A stretch of 64,000 nucleotides of DNA from Deltaproteobacteria bacterium. GTDB taxonomy: Bacteria; Bdellovibrionota_B; Oligoflexia; Oligoflexales; Bog-1112. The translations under genes were made by a program, and so were the position numbers. Below, in pieces: positions 17,795 to 24,469 of the stretch. Every line of letters begins with the position of its first letter. Position 1 is the stretch's first letter. The stretch is from assembly GCA_020635195.1 (NCBI GenBank), contig JACKAG010000004.1, forward strand, positions 98,605 to 162,604. The letters run 5' to 3'. The notes beneath the pieces were generated by a model that had not been told where the DNA came from, searched no databases, and saw only the letters and a list, made by a program, of their open reading frames with translations.

Positions 17795-18742
17795 CTACCG
17801 GGACTGATGGAGGGCCAGCAAGTCCCGTTCAAGACGGTCGAAGCGACGGAGCAGATCGGCTCTGGATCTGATTGTTCCGGAAGAGTCCTGGCTTAGCTTC
17901 AGCTCCGGGCTGTTCTGGTTTGCAATGACAACAGTGGCAGCAGCGGCAACAGCGACAACAGTGATAGCTCCGGCAACTCCTGCGATTTTCATGATTTTAC
18001 TTCTCTTGTTCTTTTGCTCATTCGTATCTGGATTTGATACCGTGTTATAGGGTGAATGCTGAGTAGGAGAGGGATTGGCTTTGGATAAATCATGATAGGC
18101 TGAAGAGTTATAGTCTGCTGCATTCAAATCCTTAGGAAGCTCAGAGGTGTCGAAAGGCTTAGAGGGGTCGAAAGGCCTAGAGGGGTCGAAAGGCCTAAAG
18201 GGGTCGAAAGGCCTAGAGGGGTCGAAAGGCCTAGAGGGGTCGAAAGGCCTAGAGGGGTCGAAAGGCTTAAAAGAGTTAGGGTTATAGGTGGTGGACAAGG
18301 GGGCTCCTCCCTTGTCTGGTTTATCGTCCATCAGATAGCTTTTGATACCAGCAATGCCAAGGACGAAGATCAGAGCTCCTCCTGCTCCTGTGATGACCCC
18401 TTTGGCGAATTCTTTTTTTTCAGACTCTGTTTGCGATTCCCTGATTTCATCTGAGAGCTCCAGGATTTTTTCCTGACTGTAACGCTCTGCCAGCTCAGCT
18501 TCAGGGATTTCGGTCAGATTCAGAACATACTGATTGAAGCTGTTGTCTTCCTGCCCTTCGCTGCTTTGCAGATACTCTTCTGCCGCAGTCTGGGTCTCTT
18601 CTGCCAGAGACAGGTACGCATCGCTGTTCTCAGAAGGGCTGTCTGTTACGTCTCTCAGAGCTCTTTTGTCCGGGCTTTGTGCACAGTTCGTAAGACAGAG
18701 AAAGCAAAACAAGAAGCCAGACCAGAAGATGTATCTTTTCAT
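17795..18742 (-). CDS. Variable-core lipoprotein A (paralogous array)
   Basis: This 315-residue lipoprotein is the first intact member of a tandem family not known to me. The signal peptide ends at C20 (L-C-L-T-N-C). Residues 21-100 are acidic and shared with the other copies (K-R-A-L-R-D-V-T-D-S, then L-A-E-E-T-Q-T-A-A). A glycine-rich hydrophobic segment lies at about 115-133. The middle is unique to this copy: seven P-F-D-P-S-R units, then a polar stretch. A second hydrophobic segment (M-K-I-A-G-V-A-G-A-I-T-V-V) and a shared C-terminal tail (P-E-L-K-L-S-Q-D-S-S then R-F-D-R-L-E-R-D) close it. If both segments span the inner membrane, the variable core would face the cytoplasm; other topologies are possible. 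GGAG lies before the start and a poly-G tract of nine is 23 bases upstream. Confidence 0.85.
   Translation of the reverse strand: MKRYIFWSGFLFCFLCLTNCAQSPDKRALRDVTDSPSENSDAYLSLAEETQTAAEEYLQSSEGQEDNSFNQYVLNLTEIPEAELAERYSQEKILELSDEIRESQTESEKKEFAKGVITGAGGALIFVLGIAGIKSYLMDDKPDKGGAPLSTTYNPNSFKPFDPSRPFDPSRPFDPSRPFDPFRPFDPSRPFDPSKPFDTSELPKDLNAADYNSSAYHDLSKANPSPTQHSPYNTVSNPDTNEQKNKRSKIMKIAGVAGAITVVAVAAAATVVIANQNSPELKLSQDSSGTIRSRADLLRRFDRLERDLLALHQSR
18144..18269 (-). repeat. Seven 18-bp tandem repeats encoding P-F-D-P-S-R units
   Basis: The plus-strand unit GAGGGGTCGAAAGGCCTA is repeated seven times with few changes inside lipoprotein gene A. The period is a multiple of three, so unit gain or loss would keep the frame and only change the length of the proline-rich linker. 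Confidence 0.95.
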
Positions 18743-18968
18743 ATGTGAGCTCCGGAAAGTTGCTGCCCCCCCCCTGTTTAGCAGAAGTTCCGGAGGCGAT
18801 GGTTGCGATGGATCTGCGTTATTATTTTAGCAGAGAATTCAGCAAGGCTTATCGTCTCAGGCGGTAACTTCTTGACAGCCTTGCTGTAGCTGTCTGTCTT
18901 TCTGGGCCGTCTGTTATCCGCTGCGATCCCGGGAAGCGGACTCAACGGAAACGCCGGGGGTGAGTGGA
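18743..18968. repeat. Conserved spacer of the lipoprotein array, copy 1 (poly-G of nine)
   Basis: This roughly 225-base spacer recurs upstream of each family gene. Read toward gene A it carries aminotransferase-tail-like sequence (CTTTCTGGGCCG region), a TGCTAAAC stretch that could be a -10 element, a run of nine G (plus-strand C, 18766-18774), and CCGGAG as ribosome-binding site. It abuts the stop of lipoprotein gene B. Confidence 0.85.
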
Positions 18969-20357
18969 TCACCGGGACTGGTGAAGGGCCAGTAAGTCCC
19001 GCTCAAGACGGTCAAAGCGCCGGAGTAGGTCGGCTCTGGATCTGATTGTTCCGGAAGAGTCCTGGCTCAGCTTCAGCTCCGGGAGCGTCTGGGCGGCAAC
19101 GATAGCTGCAGCGCCGGTGAGAGCTCCGATAACTCCTACGATTCTCATGTTTCTTCCTTTGCTGTTCTGGTTGTACTCTGCTCTTGCTTCTTGGGTGATC
19201 GGATCATTAAAGAACATTCCTTGTTTGAGATCCTCTGGAATCTGATATTTTGTCATCTTTTCTTTTATCTCAGAGATCTGTTCTTGTGTTAACCCTAGTT
19301 TTTCCAATTCGGCTATTATCTTATCTATCGGAAGAAGTTTATTAGTGTGTTTGTCGAAGAAGGTTTCATTATTATTCATGTAATCAATGAGGTTTCTCTT
19401 CATTTTTTGTTGTAGACGTAGTTCTAATAGTTTTGTGACACTTTCAGGTTGTTGTTTGATTGTCGCATTCTTTATATTTTCTTTCGAGATTTGCGCAATA
19501 TCGCCAAGACCTAAGCGCTCTTTCCATCTTTGAAAAGCATTAATCTCCTCCTTGCTCTTTTGGTCATCAGTCATGAGCTTTTCTTGGCTTGCGAATGTTT
19601 CTGTTTCAGAATCATAATATGGAGCTTCAGTAAATGTAGATGTCTGATGTTGAAGCTCATGAAAGTTCTTGAGCGCTTCTGGTTTTCTATTTGCTAATGC
19701 TTCTCGTATGGATTGTTTGCTGACAGGAGTACTGTTATCAATACCAAGTGATTTTTTCCATCTCTCAAAATACGTGAGCTCCTCAGCACTTAATATGGTT
19801 TTTAAGCTATTATAGTCCTTAATGTTATTGTCGTCATTTAAAAACCTGACGGATTTGGTAATGGTATTTTGGTAATAATCTACATTATCAAAATACTCCT
19901 CTAATGACAAATATTCTCCGAGTTTTTTCTTTGCCTTTATTTCATCCAGATGACCTTTAATACCAACAGCGCCAAAGGCCAGGATCAGAGCTCCTCCTCC
20001 TCCTGTGGTGGCCCATTTTGCGATTTCTTTTTTTTCATACTCTGTTTGTGAGTCCTTGATTTCATCTGAGAGGTCCGGGGTCTCTTCCCGGCTGTAAAAA
20101 CTTGCCAGCACACGTTTAGGGATTTCGGTCAGATTCTTAATATACCGATTAAAGTCGCTGTCTTCCTGTCCTTCGCTGCTTTGCAGATACTCTTTTGCCG
20201 CAGTCTGGGTCTCTTCTGCCAGAGACAGGTACGCATCGCTGTTCTCAGAAGGGCTGTCTGTTACGTCTCTCAGAGCTCTTTTGTCCGGGCTTTGTGCACA
20301 GTTCGTAAGACAGAGAAAGCAAAACAAGAAGCCAGACCAGAAGATGTGTCTTTTCAT
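18969..20357 (-). CDS. Variable-core lipoprotein B (paralogous array)
   Basis: A 462-residue second member. The first 80 residues are nearly identical to copy A (lipobox C20), as is the C-terminal 50 (L-P-E-L-K-L-S-Q-D-S-S). The core between the two hydrophobic segments (about residues 150-410) is unrelated to A: a charged, helical, AT-rich region with two internally similar stretches. These read F-E-R-W-K-K-S-L-G-I-D then I-R-E-A-L-A-N-R-K-P-E-A-L near 205-240, and F-Q-R-W-K-E-R-L-G-L-G-D then I-K-N-A-T-I-K-Q-Q-P-E-S near 275-310. A duplicated module of about 70 residues is therefore likely. The GC drop in the core against GC-richer ends suggests the core was acquired or replaced separately. 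Function unknown. Confidence 0.88.
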   Translation of the reverse strand: MKRHIFWSGFLFCFLCLTNCAQSPDKRALRDVTDSPSENSDAYLSLAEETQTAAKEYLQSSEGQEDSDFNRYIKNLTEIPKRVLASFYSREETPDLSDEIKDSQTEYEKKEIAKWATTGGGGALILAFGAVGIKGHLDEIKAKKKLGEYLSLEEYFDNVDYYQNTITKSVRFLNDDNNIKDYNSLKTILSAEELTYFERWKKSLGIDNSTPVSKQSIREALANRKPEALKNFHELQHQTSTFTEAPYYDSETETFASQEKLMTDDQKSKEEINAFQRWKERLGLGDIAQISKENIKNATIKQQPESVTKLLELRLQQKMKRNLIDYMNNNETFFDKHTNKLLPIDKIIAELEKLGLTQEQISEIKEKMTKYQIPEDLKQGMFFNDPITQEARAEYNQNSKGRNMRIVGVIGALTGAAAIVAAQTLPELKLSQDSSGTIRSRADLLRRFDRLERDLLALHQSR

Positions 20358-20590
20358 ATGTGAACTCCGGAAAGTTGCTGCCCCCCCTATTTAGCAGAAG
20401 TTCCGGAGGCGATGGCTGCGATGAATCTGCGTTGTTATTTTAGCAGAGAGTCTCGTAAGGCTTATCGTTTCAGGCGGGAATTTCTTGACAGCCTTGCTGT
20501 AGCTGTCTGGCTTTCCGGGAGCCTGCTGTCTGCTACGATCAGGGAAGCAGACTCCGCAGAAACGCCGGGGGCGAGTCGGCTTAACGGGAC
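20358..20590. repeat. Conserved spacer of the lipoprotein array, copy 2 (poly-G of seven)
   Basis: Second copy of the spacer, preceding gene B: the same ribosome-binding site, a run of seven G (plus-strand C, 20381-20387) at the same 23-base distance from the start codon, the same TGCTAAAT-type stretch, and the aminotransferase-tail-like segment at its far end. It leads directly into a degraded C-terminal fragment of a third family gene. Confidence 0.85.
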
Positions 20591-20775
20591 TGGTGGACAG
20601 GACGAGAGCATCAAAACTCAGAACAGGCTATAATCATGGCCTTCAACTGATTGTGGTGCTGTTGTTGCCCGTTATGATTACATCAGCTTACAGGCTCATG
20701 CATTGGCCCTTGGGGAGTGTCTGGGCTGTAGTGACAGTCGCGACAGCAGTGATCCCTGCGAATTTCATGGTTCTT
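20590..20775 (-). pseudogene. C-terminal relic of a third array lipoprotein
   Basis: On the minus strand at about 20700-20770 the sequence reads T-M-K-F-A-G-I-T-A-V-A-T-V-T-T-A-Q-T-L-P, matching the second hydrophobic segment plus L-P-E-L-K-L of copies A and B. The remaining tail is degenerate. Order and orientation match the truncated N-terminal copy at 23486-23913, so the two may be halves of one gene separated by the toxin-antitoxin/IS island between them. Confidence 0.6.
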
Positions 20776-20779
20776 ATGT

Positions 20780-21085
20780 TTATTCTCCTGATGCATTCTT
20801 CCAGCTGATGAAAGGTATTTTCCCATTTAACAAAGATAATTTTGTGATGGTATCAAAATTCACGGACCCACCCTTTATCAGTTTAGATACCATTCTTGGT
20901 GTAATACCAAGGCGCTCGCTGAGGTCGCTAAAAGAAAGCTGTTCCGTTTCCATGATTCTCCGGACTTCACTGCGGATACTATCCTGCAGCGAGTGCAGTC
21001 CTTCAATAAATAAACGAGCTTCCGCTCTCATTTGCCGGACCTCATGAGAACTGTAATTTTTTTCAATATGCGATTTAAAATCCAT
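20780..21085 (-). CDS. HigA-type helix-turn-helix antitoxin
   Basis: A 101-residue XRE-like protein. The helix-turn-helix is at about residues 50-75: L-S-F-S-D-L-S-E-R-L-G-I-T-P-R-M-V-S-K-L-I-K. The N-terminal half is helical and acidic. Its ATG overlaps the stop of an upstream toxin-like reading frame by one base and the ribosome-binding site (CGGAGGG) lies inside that frame, the arrangement of host-inhibition-of-growth (higBA) modules, where the toxin gene comes first. The partner is broken, so this antitoxin appears orphaned but intact. Confidence 0.75.
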   Translation of the reverse strand: MDFKSHIEKNYSSHEVRQMRAEARLFIEGLHSLQDSIRSEVRRIMETEQLSFSDLSERLGITPRMVSKLIKGGSVNFDTITKLSLLNGKIPFISWKNASGE

Positions 21086-21403
21086 TATTGATCCCTCCGG
21101 TATATTTTCAGGCCCTCGTCATTCGATATATTCTTTTCATCCAATTCAGAAAGGCGTTTTTTTGCTATGCTGATATCTCGGTGCTATCCTGTTTTGGTAT
21201 TTTTTGGCTCCGGCAACCTCCAGAAGCAGTATGATTCTTCGTTCTTTTGAGTCGGGTAATTGTCAAATTTAGTTTCAGAGTAGTAATAACGCCTTCCATT
21301 CTCCATGTCTCTTCGTTCATAGAGATTTTTCGAGAGCATTTTATTATGCGGTAATTGTAATAAAGGGCTATACTCTTCCACAGCCGCGACTAAGCGATAA
21401 AAC
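21085..21403 (-). pseudogene. HigB/RelE-like toxin, frameshifted relic
   Basis: Conceptual translation gives F-Y-R-L-V-A-A-V-E-E-Y, then L-P-H-N-K-M-L-S-K-N-L-Y-E-R-R and G-R-R-Y-Y-Y-S, the usual HigB layout (K-x-L-x-x-x-L-Y-E-L-R, then G-x-x-R). The continuation expected near the hydrophobic strand (R-R-I-I-L-L-L then K-K-Y-Q-N-R-I-A-P-R) lies in a shifted frame. The original frame resumes for the end (D-I-S-I-A-K-K-R-L-S-E) after an in-frame TAG. Upstream of F-Y-R-L the frame is closed by a TGA, so the N-terminus is lost too. At least two indels plus the truncation make it nonfunctional. The 140 bases beyond it, to 21541, show nothing I can name. Confidence 0.65.
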
Positions 21404-21541
21404 TTTTTTCAGTTCTCTTGTTTCCCTGAATTTCTTTGTTATATTCTTTTAATACCTTGCTGTTATGAACGGCCTTGGCCTTCCAGAATGTCTGGAGATC
21501 TTGATTAATTATTGAATTACGAGTGGTTACTAATTTTTATC

Positions 21542-21585
21542 GTTCATATTGTAACATTTTTTTTAAATAATGTTACAATATGAAC
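21542..21585. promoter_or_regulatory. 17-bp perfect inverted repeat, probable AbiEi operator
   Basis: Arms 21542-21558 and 21569-21585 are exact reverse complements (GTTCATATTGTAACATT), separated by a 10-base AT-only spacer. The right arm ends directly at the ATG of the abiEi frame. AbiEi antitoxins are known to autoregulate by binding inverted repeats in their promoter, so this is the expected operator. Confidence 0.8.
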
Positions 21586-22155
21586 ATGAGTGATAACATG
21601 TTGTAAAATTTAGGTATTTTTTCAATTTCTGAAGCTAAAGCCCGAGGTTTCAGCCACTCCAGAATCTACCGGATGGCAAAAGCCGGAAAACTGGAAAAGC
21701 TCGCTCCAAATGTCTACAAGTATCCCAGTGTTCTTATCGATCCCGTTGCTGAGTCCTTTGCTGTAGCCTGTAAGCGACTTGGTCCTGATGCTGCGGTTGC
21801 CGGACCCAGCGCTCTCGGGCACAGGGGATTGGTAGAAAGTCCCCCTCAACAGCTGTGGATGTTGGTGCCTCCTAACATTCTTGCGCCACGGCGATCCAAT
21901 TATCGACTGATTCGATCCAGATCAGACCTGAGCCTCCATATGAAGTCTTACCGTTATTTTCGCGTAACCAGCCTCGAGCGAACTTTGGTCGAGCTTTTAC
22001 ACCTTGCCACAAAAATAGGTCCGGAAGCAGGCATCCGGGCAATTCGCGAGGCGGTGGCAGACGGTAGGACGACCTTGGATCAAATGGTAGGGGTGGCAAA
22101 GGATCTTGGCTATCAGAAATCGATATCCAAATATTGGGAGGCAATTTTGATATGA
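21586..22155 (+). pseudogene. AbiEi-like antitoxin/autoregulator with a nonsense codon at position 7
   Basis: AbiEi is the antitoxin and repressor of AbiE type IV toxin-antitoxin and phage-abortive systems. The frame starts M-S-D-N-M-L at 21586, hits TAA at 21604-21606, then continues N-L-G-I-F-S-I-S-E-A-K-A-R-G-F-S-H-S-R-I-Y-R-M, the family's winged-helix start. The rest is intact to 22155 (L-A-P-N-V-Y near the winged helix; S-L-E-R-T-L-V-E-L near residue 125, the typical C-terminal domain). The first usable start after the stop is the ATG at 21673, which would delete most of the DNA-binding domain. A single CAA-to-TAA change would explain it. The ORF stop overlaps the abiEii start as ATGA. 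Confidence 0.72.
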
Positions 22156-22976
22156 ACAAAAAAAGCATCATGCAGAGTCTAAAAAAGAGGCCATGAAGAG
22201 AAATACAGATATTTCTTTTGTTATTAACCTTTTTGTTCTTGAGCGAATGGCGCATCGTCTGTCTTTAAGCGATAAAACTGGGCGATTTTTGATCTTCAAG
22301 GGAGGGTTAGTAAGCCTTTTCGTCTATCAATCGAATCGGTTTACCGTTGATTTGGATGCTTTAGTTCAGGGGTTTGATATCATGAAGGCTGAAGAGCTTG
22401 TTGTCCCGGTGCTTGTCGATGATATCGGAGATGGCGTATGGTTTGTGTATCATGGGCAAAAGCTGCTTGCTGGTCAGACTGACTATGCGGGCTTGCAACT
22501 TGTATTTCGCGGTGGTATTGGCTTCGGTTCCGAAGAAGTATGAGAGAGCCCAGAAGTACCACGTAGATCTCGGGGTTGGTGATGCTGTTCACCCGGAAGC
22601 AAGAAAAGTTGAAACCCCCAGTATTTCTCAGGAACACACTCCGCTCTCATGGAGCGTCTACCCCATTGAGACAATAATTTCAGAAAAGCTCCATGCCGTG
22701 ATCAATTTGGGATCGGGGAATTCCAGGTCAAAAGATATATATGATCTTTCTTTGCTTCTGCCCAAGGCGGATCCGGCTTTGTTGCCCGAGAGTTTAAAGC
22801 GGACTTTTGCTAACCGAAAGACGATTTTGCCTCGGGATCTTATGGCTACTTTGAGGAATATCGATCTCCAGATGATTCGGAGGGGCTGGCCATCGGCCAC
22901 AGCGCCAATTGCAAATGCCCCTACCCTCGATAAGGCTTGGGGCATCATAATCCAAAAAGTTGAGGAACTGCTTTAG
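22152..22976 (+). pseudogene. AbiEii-like nucleotidyltransferase toxin with two frameshifts
   Basis: AbiEii toxins are nucleotidyltransferases. The ATG at 22152 (M-N-K-K-S-I-M-Q-S-L-K-K-R) overlaps the abiEi stop, the normal coupling, but this frame ends at 22196. The continuation from 22193 is in another frame and holds the catalytic motif K-G-G-L-V-S-L-F then T-V-D-L-D-A-L (family: K-G-G-x-A-L ... T-x-D-x-D). It stops at 22543, and homology continues from about 22520 in a third frame to 22976 (P-K-K-Y-E-R-A; V-Y-P-I-E-T-I-I-S-E-K-L-H-A; S-R-S-K-D-I-Y-D-L), typical of the family. Two small indels have broken it. Confidence 0.75.
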
Positions 22977-23041
22977 CTAACCCTTGAAGTAAGCCAGCTG
23001 ACTTTTCTGGATTACTATAGTTGTGAACGGAGGATCGTAAT

Positions 23042-23423
23042 AAAGCACTTTATGGCATGCTCTTAGGCGACATCACTCCAGCAAATGATCATGACATCAA
23101 CTTCCTGAAAAAAAACATCTGACAATCAATGCTAAAGCAATGTACGGAGATAAGGTTTACATCTCAGAACCTCTTAAAAAAGAGATAAAGAGATAAAAAG
23201 TAAAGGCTCAGCATTGGTCTTTCCTCATAAAAATCCAGGGAAAGGTGCGCTCAATCTTGAAGAGCATTTACTCATTTCCGGAACCCGTCAGGCTATAGAA
23301 ACAGCATTTGGATGGCTGGAGGCAAGAACGGGGATCTCTGAAGCGAATAAGGCCAGGTCTGAACAAGGGTTGCTACAACATATTTTTGCTTCTCTTGTCG
23401 CAGTCGGCCTGGATTGCGCATAA
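23042..23423 (+). pseudogene. IS982-like transposase, C-terminal relic
   Basis: Joined over at least two frameshifts the translation runs Y-G-M-L-L-G-D-I-T-P-A-N-D-H-D, then Y-G-D-K-V-Y-I-S-E-P-L, then V-F-P-H-K-N-P-G-K-G and I-E-T-A-F-G-W-L-E-A-R-T-G-I. This fits the second half of a DDE transposase of the IS982/IS4-like group: aspartate in G-D-K-x-Y, glutamate in I-E-T-x-F. The N-terminal half and clear terminal inverted repeats are missing, so it cannot be mobile on its own. Confidence 0.65.
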
Positions 23424-23485
23424 AAGCATATAAAAATACGTTAGTGATTCGCGTTATTCATCTATGGTCACATAGGTTCCGGGTT

Positions 23486-23913
23486 TTTTGCGTTTATTTC
23501 ATCCAGATGACCTTTATACCAACAGCGCCAAAGGCCAGGATCAGAGCTCCTCCTCCTGCTGTGGTGGCTCATTTTGTGGTTTCTTTTTTTTCAGACTCTG
23601 TTTGTGATTCTCCGATTTCATTTGAAAGGTCCGCGGTTTCTTCCCGGCTGTAAAAATTTGCCAGCACGTGTTTAGGGATTTCGGGCAGATTCAGAACATA
23701 CTGATTGAAGTTGTTATCTTCATGTCCTTCGCTGCTTTGCAGATACTCTTTTGCCGCAGTCTGTGTCTCTTCTGCCAGAGACAGGTACGCATCGCTGTTT
23801 TCAGAAGGGCTGTCTGTTACGTCTCTCAGAGCTCTTTTGCCTGAGTTTTGTGCACAGTTCGTAAGACAGAGAAAGCAAAACAAGAAGCCAGACCAGAAGA
23901 TGTGTCTTTTCAT
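23486..23913 (-). pseudogene. N-terminal half of a third array lipoprotein, truncated
   Basis: The lipoprotein signal and the next 90 residues match copies A and B almost exactly (lipobox cysteine at 20). An in-frame TGA at 23569 replaces the TGG tryptophan codon of copy B (A-K-W becomes T-K-stop). Beyond it, the DNA still matches copy B with a one-base deletion through the first hydrophobic segment, and homology ends near 23486 at D-E-I-x-A-K. The C-terminal half is probably the relic at 20590-20775. Confidence 0.8.
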
Positions 23914-24119
23914 ATGTGATCTCCGGAAAGTTGCTGCCCCCCCCCCTGTTTAGCAGAAGTTCCGGAGGCGATGGCTGCGATGAATCTGCGTTGTTATTTT
24001 AGCAGAGGAGTCGCGTAAGGCTTATCGTTTCAGGCGGGAATTTCTTGTCTGGCTTTCCGGGAGCCTGCTGTCTGCTACGATCCGGGGAGGCGGACTCCAC
24101 AGAAACGCCGGGGGTGAGT
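23914..24119. repeat. Conserved spacer of the lipoprotein array, copy 3 (poly-G of ten)
   Basis: Third copy of the array spacer, upstream of the truncated lipoprotein: ribosome-binding site CCGGAG, a run of ten G (plus-strand C, 23937-23946) again 23 bases before the start codon, then the same promoter-like and aminotransferase-tail-like sequence. It lacks a short stretch (around GACAGCCTTGCTGTAGC) present in copies 1 and 2. Confidence 0.85.
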
Positions 24120-24298
24120 GGATCACCGGGACTGGTGAAGGGCCAGCAAGTCCCGCTCAAGACGGTCGAAGCGCCGGAGCAGGTCGGCTCTGGATCTGAT
24201 TGTTCCGGAAGAGTCCTGGCTCAGCTTCAGCTCCGGGAGCATCTGGGCGGCAGCGATAGTTGCAGCGCCGGTGAGAGCTCAGAGATTCTGATGTTTCG
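24120..24298 (-). pseudogene. C-terminal relic of a fourth array lipoprotein
   Basis: The minus-strand sequence matches the last 50 codons and part of the second hydrophobic segment of copy B at about 95 percent by eye (L-P-E-L-K-L-S-Q-D-S-S ... L-L-R-R-F-D-R-L-E-R-D). The upstream part of this copy is missing; the DNA beyond 24298 is unrelated and leads to the divergent gene at 24470. Confidence 0.75.
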
Positions 24299-24436
24299 TA
24301 TTTTGTTGTTTCATCTCTTAGAGAGCTGTTCGGTCCATAACTGCCTACCTTAAGAAATCATAGTGTATGCTAATATTTGTCCAGATTTTGGTGATTGCTG
24401 AGCTCAATATAACGAAAATCTATAGTTTAATCATAG

Positions 24437-24448
24437 GACAGGCCTGTC
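24437..24448. promoter_or_regulatory. 12-bp palindrome before the divergent lipoprotein gene
   Basis: GACAGGCCTGTC is a perfect palindrome 22 bases before the ATG at 24470 and between a TATAGT stretch (24421) and the CCGGAG ribosome-binding site. It could be an operator or just the base of a small hairpin; no regulator is assigned. Confidence 0.4.
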
Positions 24449-24469
24449 TGATCCTTCCGGAGATTTTCT

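Noticed and set aside
18144..18269. CRISPR array
   Set aside because: Units are contiguous with no spacers and lie in frame inside a lipoprotein gene; no cas genes.
22520..22543. Programmed frameshift in abiEii
   Set aside because: No slippery heptamer, a second shift exists near 22193, and abiEi also has a nonsense codon; decay is simpler.
23214..23423. Functional small transposase
   Set aside because: Only the last third of a DDE transposase; upstream parts are in other frames and inverted ends are missing.
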